A stretch of 5,201 nucleotides of DNA from Methanoregulaceae archaeon (GTDB lineage Archaea; Halobacteriota; Methanomicrobia; Methanomicrobiales; Methanospirillaceae): contig JALOPT010000153.1 of NCBI GenBank assembly GCA_025453715.1, positions 1 to 5,201 on the forward strand, read 5' to 3'. Below the pieces are notes generated by a model. That model was not told where the DNA came from, did no database searches, and saw only the letters and a list, made by a program, of their open reading frames with translations. A program made the position numbers and the translations under genes. This document shows, in pieces, positions 1 to 4,862 of the stretch. Within the stretch, counting starts at the first letter, position 1. Every line of letters starts with the position of its first letter.

Positions 1-1
1 A

Positions 2-595
2 GGCGTTCGTTCGCTCGGAGGCTATGCGGATATTTTTTTAAACCATGAGCCCATGACACGTTGTTACAGGATTAGCCCGGACCAGTTTATCCCGCTGGCA
101 CAGGTGTATGTTTCCCTGTGCGCAGGGGATTATTTAAGCTTCATCGCAAGGGACCCGGGGTCCGGCGAGCTTGTCGGTTTCATCTTCTGCAGTGACCTGT
201 CCACTGACTGGTCTTCCCGTGATCCCTGTATGGCCAGGCTGTATTCACTTTTTCCTGGTATTGCCTCTGTCCTTGGCAGCCTGGAGCATCGTTACGGTGA
301 ACAATATCCTTCCGGACCCGGGGAGTCGCTTCATATTTTCCAGGTCGGTACGAGTCCCCGGTTCCAGGCCCGGGGGGTCGCGAAAGCCCTGGTATCGACT
401 GCGGTGAACCATGCACGTACCAGGGGCTTTTCATATGCTCTTGCTGAATGCACCTCTCCTGCGTCCCGTGGTTTATTTTCATCCTGCGGATTTCTGGTGG
501 CGTATGAGCAGCCATTCAGGAATGTTTCATGTGGTATGTCCTCCTGTTTTGCGGACCTCCCCGGAAGTATCACACTCATGGTCAGGAAATTATAA
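2..595 (+). CDS. GNAT family N-acetyltransferase, 5' end outside window
   Basis: Predicted acetyl-CoA-dependent N-acetyltransferase, cytosolic, substrate unknown. The frame is open from base 2, and the residues before the ATG at 53 (GGYADIFLNHEP) run smoothly into MTRCYRISPDQF. In this GNAT subgroup an (N)EPMTR-like stretch is internal, so I read the ATG at 53 as an internal Met and the gene as 5'-truncated. Counting from that ATG: helix 1 is about 8-25. The beta2-beta3 hairpin is about 29-46, with the conserved GELVGFI turn. Motif A is about 94-120, where Q-A-R-G-V-A (105-110) matches the acetyl-CoA pyrophosphate-binding Q/RxxGxG/A signature. The C-terminal AECTSPASRGLF...CGF segment (131-147) fits motif B. 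The stop is TAA at 593-595. The next gene is on the opposite strand and convergent. The GNAT call is strong; the substrate cannot be inferred. Confidence 0.85.
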   Translation, partial: GVRSLGGYADIFLNHEPMTRCYRISPDQFIPLAQVYVSLCAGDYLSFIARDPGSGELVGFIFCSDLSTDWSSRDPCMARLYSLFPGIASVLGSLEHRYGEQYPSGPGESLHIFQVGTSPRFQARGVAKALVSTAVNHARTRGFSYALAECTSPASRGLFSSCGFLVAYEQPFRNVSCGMSSCFADLPGSITLMVRKL

Positions 596-693
596 TTGGG
601 GGTATATATGTGACCTCCTGCCTGTCAGCCGCGAATTTGTATCAGGTGGTGGAACAGAGACTCTGAATGCATAATACTGAAAGAAGTGAAGGC

Positions 694-698
694 AAAAA
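694..698 (-). terminator. Possible U-tract terminator for the HNH/metallopeptidase operon
   Basis: Five consecutive A on the plus strand give a U5 tract in a minus-strand transcript, about 55 bases past the metallopeptidase stop; a shorter A4 lies nearer, at about 732-735. Archaeal transcription commonly ends at U-tracts without a hairpin. The site lies in the convergent gap (596-751) between the acetyltransferase and the operon. I see nothing else convincing in that gap apart from an 11-bp palindrome at 655-665. Confidence 0.3.
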
Positions 699-751
699 CA
701 GCAGGATAAATACAATCGTTAATACAGGAGATAAAACAATTCAAATCCGCT

Positions 752-1483
752 CTACAGCACGTACCGGTGCCCCTCCCGTTTTAGCAGTTCCTTCCGTTCG
801 CGGTAATCCGGCATCAGCTGCCGTAACGATTCCCAGAACTCCCCTGAATGATTTTTATGCCTGACATGGCAGAGCTCGTGCATTACCACGTATTCTACCA
901 GGCTAAGATGTGCCATAACGAGTCGTATATTGAAATTCAGCTGGTTCTTATGGTTGCAACTCCCCCAGCGCCTCCGGGCAATTCTCAACCGGAATGGTGG
1001 GGGGCTTATATCAAGGAGTGCTGCAAATTCCTGAATTTTATCCCTGATTATACGGTCTGCCTGTTCCCGGTACCAGTCCTGGACCCGCTTCCGAGTGAAC
1101 TCTCTCCAATCGGGCACGGGCAACGAACCGGGTATGTTTACCACAAGATACCCCTTATCACACCGGATACCTCCCGTCACCGGTTCACCGGTGATGTCCA
1201 GGACAAACGGGTCGCCAAGGAAAAAAAACACTTCCCCATCTTGGTACTTCCGTTCTTCCGGTTGTTCTGCCATTGAATCAAGTAGCATGAGCCGTTTTAC
1301 TATCCATGTGACTTTTTTCCCGGCAAGACCATGAATATATGATGCAGGAGTACCGTTCGGTGCCTTGATTTCAACCCGTTTTGTGTGATGGACGATAATC
1401 GATATGCTGTGCCGGCGGTGGCTGTAGGTGATATCGTAGGGGATTGTCAGTCCCCCGTAAACGATTGAATTTCCGGCCTTCAT
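752..1483 (-). CDS. YgjP/DUF45-type zinc metallopeptidase-like hydrolase (COG1451)
   Basis: A 243-residue predicted metal-dependent hydrolase of the YgjP/DUF45 (SprT/M48-like) family. The core signature is visible. RRRWGSC (170-176) leads into NFNIRL, then the zinc helix MHELCHVRHKNH (201-212). H202 and H206 of HELCH are the expected zinc ligands, E203 the catalytic acid, and H212 in the HSGEFW stretch the probable third ligand. The conserved MPDYRERK tail follows at 224-231. The N-terminal half (about 8-115) is beta-rich, as usual in the family, and length is typical (about 230-250). There is no signal peptide or membrane segment, so it should be cytosolic. Its ATG overlaps the TGA of the upstream HNH gene (ATGA), with a weak GGAG 10 bases before the start, so it is probably translationally coupled. 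Family members have been described as proteases and, for E. coli YgjP, as a UTP pyrophosphatase; several are encoded beside type I restriction genes. The substrate here is unknown. Confidence 0.9.
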   Translation of the reverse strand: MKAGNSIVYGGLTIPYDITYSHRRHSISIIVHHTKRVEIKAPNGTPASYIHGLAGKKVTWIVKRLMLLDSMAEQPEERKYQDGEVFFFLGDPFVLDITGEPVTGGIRCDKGYLVVNIPGSLPVPDWREFTRKRVQDWYREQADRIIRDKIQEFAALLDISPPPFRLRIARRRWGSCNHKNQLNFNIRLVMAHLSLVEYVVMHELCHVRHKNHSGEFWESLRQLMPDYRERKELLKREGHRYVL

Positions 1484-1989
1484 CGGATAGGTTCTCCACT
1501 AAATACCTGGTTTCGTGATCGCCGGTAATGGTCGATGACCATCTGTACCCGGGCTGTCCCGCCATCCCGGTGGAGTTCTGTATGGGCACGGGCATGACAG
1601 AACGCACAGAGGGTAACGAGGTTTGAAAGGTCGTCATTTGTCGGGTCCCGGTCGATATGGTGGATGTGTAACCCCTCGCTGGTGTCACAAATAACACACC
1701 GGTGACTGTCTCGATCTAGAACCATACCCCGTGTCAATTTCCATTCTTTTAATGAATACTTCTGCCAGTTTGACACTGGTTTTCTGAAACGGGTGCAAAA
1801 AATGCGGGGTCCCCGGTATATTGCATGAACACAGGGGTAGCAGTTCATTTTATAGGCGTTTTGTCCCGGGGCCGCTTTACAGCGGAGCGGGCTGGTTGCG
1901 TCGAAACTATCAAGCGACAACTGGACCTCTTTTTTCATGAAACGGTCTGTCCCCTTAAATATCCCCGGACCCGGGATGAAGAAATTCAT
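1480..1989 (-). CDS. HNH endonuclease with N-terminal Cys cluster
   Basis: Predicted HNH (beta-beta-alpha metal) nuclease of 169 residues. The HNH core covers about 88-137. CVIC (98-101) and CAFCH (128-132) form two CxxC knuckles that should bind a structural zinc. Between them lie HIHHID (108-113), holding the catalytic and metal-binding His, and an Asn in DDLSNLVTLC (119-128); H136 follows. Upstream is a second Cys group (NCYPCVH at 49-55 and C65), resembling a small zinc-binding module. Two starts are possible: ATG at 1989, which fits a TATA-like box about 26 bases upstream and a leaderless mRNA, or ATG at 1938 (MKKEVQL), which removes 17 poorly characterised residues. I give the longer form. 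The stop overlaps the start of the metallopeptidase gene by four bases, so both probably lie on one transcript. Nuclease identity is firm; the target (restriction, phage-related or repair) is not shown. Confidence 0.88.
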   Translation of the reverse strand: MNFFIPGPGIFKGTDRFMKKEVQLSLDSFDATSPLRCKAAPGQNAYKMNCYPCVHAIYRGPRIFCTRFRKPVSNWQKYSLKEWKLTRGMVLDRDSHRCVICDTSEGLHIHHIDRDPTNDDLSNLVTLCAFCHARAHTELHRDGGTARVQMVIDHYRRSRNQVFSGEPIR

Positions 1990-2008
1990 CTGTTTTATTT
2001 TGACCCTG

Positions 2009-2020
2009 AATTTTATTAAT
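2009..2020 (-). promoter_or_regulatory. TATA-like box for the HNH/metallopeptidase operon
   Basis: On the minus strand this reads ATTAATAAAATT, centred about 26 bases before the ATG at 1989. That is the usual archaeal TATA-to-start-site distance, so transcription could begin at or near the ATG and give a leaderless mRNA. No purine-rich ribosome binding site precedes this ATG, which agrees. The same AT-rich stretch reads TTTTATTAA on the plus strand and could also drive rightward transcription. Confidence 0.45.
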
Positions 2021-2179
2021 TGTTAACGCCCGTGTCCTGGACACTAGTCAATAGCAGGCACAAGGAAAATCGAACCCGGTTCAATATACAGCGGATGGCA
2101 TGGCCCGGGTAGTCCCTGCCGGAAGAAGGATTTCAAACCGTGAACCACGGCACGCCAACCCGGTTTCTTTGGCTGATTG

Positions 2180-2194
2180 CCCGGTAATACCGGG
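2180..2194. repeat. 15-bp perfect palindrome (7-bp arms, 1-base centre)
   Basis: The sequence is CCCGGTAATACCGGG. The arms CCCGGTA and TACCGGG are exact reverse complements around a single A. The one-base centre suits a protein-binding dyad better than a fully paired RNA hairpin, though a 5-bp stem with a TAATA loop is possible. It lies in a gene-free stretch, about 190 bases upstream of the HNH start and about 190 bases past the glutaredoxin-like stop, so no regulated gene is obvious. Confidence 0.4.
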
Positions 2195-2260
2195 GACTTC
2201 CCATGTCAGAAAGAGGCCGTACTCGGTGTTTTTACCTTTGTGCCATGCCAAAAATACTCA

Positions 2261-2271
2261 TTTTTTCTTTT
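2261..2271 (+). terminator. T-rich tract, candidate plus-strand terminator
   Basis: TTTTTTCTTTT is the strongest pyrimidine tract in this gene-free region and would give a U-rich 3' end in a rightward transcript. No protein-coding gene precedes it on the plus strand. It therefore either ends a short noncoding transcript from the region to its left or is incidental. Confidence 0.25.
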
Positions 2272-2385
2272 AAACTGGGACGCTTTTTAACGACCTCCAG
2301 AAATATTAAGGGTTTATTGGTAATTATCCCGGGTATCGGGAGGTGTAATAGGGCTTAATTCGAGGTTATAACACACAATACAGGG

Positions 2386-2655
2386 TTAAAGGGAGCCGGT
2401 ATCAAGAAGACACTGTTCCAGGAAGGAGCGGTCAATGACACCCCCTGGAAAAAGGTCGTAACCGGTGTAAAATTGTTCTCGTACCTGCAAAACCGGTGCC
2501 CTGGCCTGGCTGAGCCCTCCGTTGCGGAGGTCATGGATGGCCCTGGTGCTCCCCATATACACCTCCTCGAATACGACATCATTATCCCAGAGCTCCTGTT
2601 TCAGGTGATTCGAGTATTCACAGGAATCGAGGCAGAATACTTTAATCGTTTTCAT
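2386..2655 (-). CDS. Glutaredoxin-like small thioredoxin-fold protein
   Basis: An 89-residue cytosolic protein with a glutaredoxin-like layout. Strand beta1 (TIKVFCL, 3-9) runs into the active-site turn SCEYS (11-15), where the classical CPYC is replaced by CEYS. C12 is the likely nucleophile, with an extra C8 four residues before it. Helix 1 (NHLKQELWD) and strand beta2 (VVFEEVYM, 27-34) follow. The cis-Pro loop RAPVLQV (52-58) has P54 in the expected place, and FYTGYDLF (62-69) matches the usual final strand and helix start. Length fits a minimal glutaredoxin (80-90). I chose ATG 2655 over an in-frame GTG at 2706 because the residues between do not fit the fold and a TATA-like box sits at 2673-2682. 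The single active-site Cys suggests monothiol chemistry, or a redox role that needs C8. Partner proteins are unknown. It is divergent from the membrane-protein gene. Confidence 0.75.
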   Translation of the reverse strand: MKTIKVFCLDSCEYSNHLKQELWDNDVVFEEVYMGSTRAIHDLRNGGLSQARAPVLQVREQFYTGYDLFPGGVIDRSFLEQCLLDTGSL

Positions 2656-2672
2656 GATACGGCACACCGGAG

Positions 2673-2682
2673 AATTTTTATT
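2673..2682 (-). promoter_or_regulatory. TATA-like box for the glutaredoxin-like gene
   Basis: The minus strand reads AATAAAAATT, 18 to 27 bases before the ATG at 2655. This is slightly close for a leaderless start but acceptable for a start site just inside the ATG region. No strong ribosome binding site is seen; a GGTG lies at about 10-13 bases upstream. Weak call. Confidence 0.3.
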
Positions 2683-2859
2683 GTCGATAAGGCATCTTTT
2701 TTGCACGAACCGGAGGTATACTGCCCGGAAATGTCATATATAGCCATGAAATCTTTTTTTAACAGGCTGACTTCAGATAAGATTCATGGGATAATGTAAC
2801 AATACAGGGACCCGGTATCTGTTTTAAAAACTGATGCAGTCCTTTCATAAATTGGGGAT

Positions 2860-2885
2860 AATAACGGATGAATGTTATCGTTATT
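2860..2885. repeat. Inverted repeat AATAACG/CGTTATT in divergent intergenic region
   Basis: Arms AATAACG (2860-2866) and CGTTATT (2879-2885) are exact reverse complements with a 12-base spacer. It sits in the 320-base gap between the divergent glutaredoxin-like and membrane-protein genes, about 60 bases upstream of the latter's TATA box. It could be a regulator-binding site or a short hairpin; nothing shows which. The rest of the gap (2707-2947) shows no supportable gene. Confidence 0.3.
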
Positions 2886-2947
2886 CCAGTACATTGCGGT
2901 CCGCAGGCCTTCTGGTATCCTGTGTTTTTGCGTGAAATGCGAATCCC

Positions 2948-2957
2948 TATATATTAA
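2948..2957 (+). promoter_or_regulatory. TATA box of the small membrane-protein gene
   Basis: TATATATTAA is centred about 24-25 bases before the ATG at 2977, with purine-containing GCGAAT just upstream as a possible BRE. The spacing predicts a transcription start at or next to the ATG, giving a leaderless mRNA. A short AAGGA lies 5 bases before the ATG and could serve instead if transcription starts earlier. Confidence 0.55.
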
Positions 2958-2976
2958 TGCGTTGAATAAGGAATCC

Positions 2977-3243
2977 ATGACTGATAATGTTCCAAAACCA
3001 GCTCCACTCAGGATTGTGGCGGGAGTAATCCTCGGTATATTTGCCGGATTTTTTATATTTTTTGCGATTTCCCTCCTGGTTGGGATGATCAACGACATTC
3101 TCGGCACTTCCCTTTCCATGAGTATGAAGTTTAATGAAGATATCTGGAGTGCAGTCCTTCTCGTGGTAATTATAATTATTTGTACGGCCGGGCTGTTATG
3201 GCTGATTTATAAAACTCCCCCTACACCGGAATCAGAGGACTGA
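2977..3243 (+). CDS. Small two-helix membrane protein of unknown function
   Basis: An 88-residue hypothetical integral membrane protein. Residues 1-10 (MTDNVPKPAP) form a short polar N-terminus. A first hydrophobic helix spans about 12-38 (VAGVILGIFAGFFIFFAIS and onward). A short polar loop (about 39-57) contains MSMKFNEDIW. A second helix spans about 58-79 (SAVLLVVIIIICTAGLLWLI), and a polar, acidic tail ends PTPESED. Both termini are likely on the same side of the membrane. The frame is open to 2872, but the ATG at 2977 is preferred because of the TATA box and because the residues before it do not fit a membrane-protein N-terminus. I recognise no family. It is monocistronic as far as can be seen; the next gene starts about 310 bases downstream. 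Confidence 0.75.
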   Translation: MTDNVPKPAPLRIVAGVILGIFAGFFIFFAISLLVGMINDILGTSLSMSMKFNEDIWSAVLLVVIIIICTAGLLWLIYKTPPTPESED

Positions 3244-3266
3244 ATAGCCGTTATTGGGTATAACAC

Positions 3267-3437
3267 GTGGATAGCGTAAACACCAGAGGTATGAACAGGC
3301 TGGATTATCTTCTGGTATATGGGGTTGTTCCCAGGCAGTTTCATGGAAATCCTCATCTTTATGAAAGGAGGTACAATGGCGGGCTTAGAGCGGAGGGGGG
3401 GGTTCACATGATCCCGGTCCTACATCCACTACGATAA
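3267..3437 (+). CDS. Doubtful short ORF upstream of rsgA
   Basis: A 56-codon open frame with a GTG start at 3267, or 48 codons from the ATG at 3291. It reads DSVNTRGMNRLDYLLVY at the N-terminus and ends VLHPLR. No homologue is recognised and there are no membrane segments. AGAGGT lies directly before the ATG, too close for a normal ribosome binding site. A separate AAAGGAGGT at 3364-3372 precedes a very short in-frame ATG ORF (3376-3411) and may be chance. The 309 bases between the membrane-protein gene and rsgA otherwise hold only a possible rsgA promoter and an inverted repeat. Confidence 0.15.
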   Translation: MDSVNTRGMNRLDYLLVYGVVPRQFHGNPHLYERRYNGGLRAEGGVHMIPVLHPLR

Positions 3438-3506
3438 TCTTCCGGCAGGAAAATAACATCTTTTATGGTTCTGATTTGGGGTTAGCAATCACGACCACAA
3501 ACCACT

Positions 3507-3523
3507 TGGCACCTTGAGTGCCA
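3507..3523 (+). promoter_or_regulatory. Inverted repeat in rsgA leader (TGGCAC-5-GTGCCA)
   Basis: Perfect 6-bp arms TGGCAC and GTGCCA are separated by CTTGA, 29 bases before the chosen rsgA ATG. A weak TATA-like TTTTATGG at 3461-3468 would put transcription start near 3490, placing this repeat in the 5' leader as a small hairpin. Alternatively it is an operator. AGGT at 3542-3545, seven bases before the ATG, is the probable ribosome binding site. Confidence 0.35.
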
Positions 3524-3552
3524 CCTTTCTGCAATACGTTCAGGTTTTTAAA

Positions 3553-4684
3553 ATGAACAAATATGATTCCTTACACGAGGAGACGCATTCCTATACCCTG
3601 AAACAGCTTGGCTGGACAGAAGAATATACCCGGGCATTTCAAAAATATTCCGGACCCTATGTACCCGGCCGCGTGGCCTGCCGGCAGAAAACCGTCTGGG
3701 ATGTTTTTATCGATGGGGGATCTGTTACGGCCGGGATCTCCGGTGCCCTGCGCAAGTTAGGCCGTTTTCCCGCAGTGGGTGATTTTATCGTGCTGCTCCA
3801 CCAGCCGGAAGCCGGCTCCTCCACGATCGTTGATATCCTGCCGCAGAAATCCGTATTCACACGGGGAACTTCCGGTAAAGATGGCACAGACCAGGTCATT
3901 GCAGCCAACATCGATATCGTGTTTATTGTCACGGCAGCCGGTCATGACCTCAACGCACGGAGGATTGAACGATATCTTTCTATTGCCCATGCGTCTGGTG
4001 CAAAACCGGTAATCCTGATTAATAAATCCGATCTTGCGGATGACCCTGCAGTGCTTACTGATGAGATTATCCCGGTCGCATCCGGTATTCCGGTTATTCC
4101 TATGAGTGCCATCAGTGGTTATGGGCTCGTCCGGCTCGAACCGTTTCTTACATCTGGCACAACGATTGTCCTCATCGGTTCATCCGGTGTCGGAAAGTCT
4201 ACGCTGATCAACCGGCTGCTGGACCGGCCTATCCAGGAAACTACCGTTATCCGCGACTATGACGGGAAAGGCCGGCATACAACAACCGTACGGCAGCTCT
4301 TCGTTATGAAGAGCGGGGCACTCATGATCGATAATCCCGGGCTCCAGCGGGGCACTCATGATCGATAATCCCGGGCTCCGGGAGGTTGGCATTGGCACAG
4401 CATCATCCGGTATTGCTGAAACATTTCCGGATATTCTAAAACTTGCAACCGGGTGCCGGTTCTCGGACTGCCATCACGAGCAGGAGCCGGGTTGTGCCGT
4501 GCTGGAAGCATTGAGGAGTGGGAAACTTATTTCATCAAGGCTTGAAAATTATCACAGGCTCGTGCGGGAACTTGCGTTCGAGCAGGAGAAAGCCGAGATA
4601 GGTCTGGCACGGTCTGAACGAAGGCGGTGGAAAGGAATCACGAAACTCGCAAAGGAGATCAAAAAGGGGAAGGAGGATTTTTAA
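3553..4684 (+). pseudogene. rsgA: rsgA, ribosome small-subunit-dependent GTPase A, frameshifted by a 34-bp duplication
   Basis: RsgA (YjeQ) is a circularly permuted GTPase that acts in late 30S subunit maturation. All of its parts are visible. From the ATG at 3553: an OB-fold region about 33-100 with PGRV; G4 NKSD (157-160); G5 SAISG (185-189); the G1 P-loop GSSGVGKST (209-217); G2 GKGRHTTT (238-245); and G3 DNPG (260-263). After G3 the frame reads QRGTHDR and stops at 4366-4368. The rest lies in another frame from the ATG at 4358 to 4684: a repeated MIDNPGLRE, then the zinc module C-x4-C-x-H-x5-C (CRFSDCHHEQEPGC) and a basic C-terminal helix ending KKGKEDF. Removing one 34-bp copy restores a normal 365-residue protein. 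ATG 3553 is preferred to TTG 3514 because of the AGGT before it. RsgA is mainly bacterial, so an archaeal host would suggest ancient transfer. As read, the first product would lack the zinc domain and is probably inactive. Confidence 0.87.
4312..4379 (+). repeat. Perfect 34-bp tandem duplication inside rsgA
   Basis: Bases 4312-4345 and 4346-4379 are identical over 34 bases and directly adjacent; the flanking bases differ, so the unit is exactly 34 bp. Each copy encodes ALMIDNPGL, which contains the G3 DNPG motif. As 34 is not a multiple of three, the second copy shifts the frame. The second copy's ATG (4358-4360) overlaps the end of the first frame (TAA at 4366-4368). It could be a replication slippage event or an assembly or sequencing artefact. 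Confidence 0.97.
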
Positions 4685-4698
4685 AGGAACTAAGTATG

Positions 4699-4712
4699 TT
4701 TGATTTTTGATT
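4699..4712 (+). terminator. T-rich direct repeat after rsgA, candidate terminator
   Basis: TTTGATT occurs twice in tandem 15 bases after the rsgA stop and includes a T5 run at 4704-4708. In archaea such a tract can end transcription without a hairpin. A further TTTTT overlaps the stop codon region at about 4677-4682. Confidence 0.3.
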
Positions 4713-4733
4713 GTAATCGCTGTCAATTGTGTG

Positions 4734-4746
4734 CTATTAAAAAAAT
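4734..4746 (+). promoter_or_regulatory. Possible TATA box for the 3'-terminal gene
   Basis: CTATTAAAAAAAT would place transcription start near 4765, giving a leader of about 100 bases that contains the 4801-4820 hairpin and the GGTGA ribosome binding site. A nearer alternative is TATAAG at 4833-4838, about 27 bases before the ATG, which would leave almost no leader and exclude GGTGA. The two cannot be told apart here. Two copies of AATCATCTG lie at 4744-4761. Confidence 0.3.
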
Positions 4747-4800
4747 CATCTGAATCATCTGTAATTCCACACTCGTCACTATCTGACCCTGGTGCCGCAG

Positions 4801-4820
4801 CGGGGGAATTATTTTCCCCG
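4801..4820. repeat. 8-bp hairpin upstream of the 3'-terminal gene
   Basis: CGGGGGAA pairs with TTTTCCCCG around a TTAT loop: five G/C pairs, one G-U and two A-U pairs. It lies 116 bases after rsgA and 43 bases before the next ATG. It could be a leader hairpin, an operator, or a boundary element. It has no following U-tract, so a classical terminator is unlikely. Confidence 0.4.
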
Positions 4821-4849
4821 GGTTCAATAGAGTATAAGCAGTTGACGAA

Positions 4850-4854
4850 GGTGA
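4850..4854 (+). promoter_or_regulatory. Ribosome binding site GGTGA deciding the start at 4863
   Basis: GGTGA lies eight bases before the ATG at 4863, the classic archaeal anti-16S spacing and sequence. It supports this ATG over any downstream in-frame start and supports translation of this frame rather than the overlapping frames. Confidence 0.6.
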
Positions 4855-4862
4855 ATTCTCCC

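Larger units (their letters stand above)
2021..2385. other. Gene-poor region with palindromes; possible structured RNA
   Basis: I find no convincing gene here. Visible structure includes an 11-bp palindrome at 2072-2082 (GAACCCGGTTC), a CCGTG/CACGG hairpin at 2138-2150, and a GCCAA/TTGGC stem at 2154-2173. There is also a 15-bp palindrome at 2180-2194 (CCCGGTAATACCGGG). A 9-bp inverted repeat pairs 2096-2104 with 2242-2250. A T-rich tract at 2261-2271 follows. A 51-codon open frame (2203-2358, plus) starts eight bases after the 15-bp palindrome, but it is basic, matches nothing I recognise, and is probably chance. The right-hand part is the 3' flank of the minus-strand glutaredoxin-like gene. 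Confidence 0.4.

Noticed and set aside
600..612. TATATAT promoter-like sequence after the acetyltransferase
   Set aside because: No plus-strand gene follows it within a reasonable distance; probably chance AT richness.
667..864. 65-codon plus-strand ORF
   Set aside because: No ribosome binding site, low-complexity composition, and more than half overlaps the conserved C-terminus of the metallopeptidase on the other strand.
848..1276. 142-codon plus-strand ORF
   Set aside because: Lies wholly antisense to the metallopeptidase, whose HELCH motif and family signature are clear.
1371..1697. 108-codon minus-strand ORF
   Set aside because: Alternative frame across the HNH/metallopeptidase junction; both genes there are supported by motifs.
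2060..2160. tRNA-like T-arm sequence (GGTTCGA on the minus strand)
   Set aside because: The flanking bases do not form the T stem, and no matching acceptor, D or anticodon arms can be drawn.
2473..2799. 108-codon plus-strand ORF opposite the glutaredoxin-like gene
   Set aside because: No recognisable domain. The minus-strand frame has a thioredoxin-fold pattern with an active-site Cys and cis-Pro.
2784..3119. 111-codon minus-strand ORF opposite the membrane protein
   Set aside because: No domain or ribosome binding site; the plus-strand frame has two clear hydrophobic helices and a TATA box.
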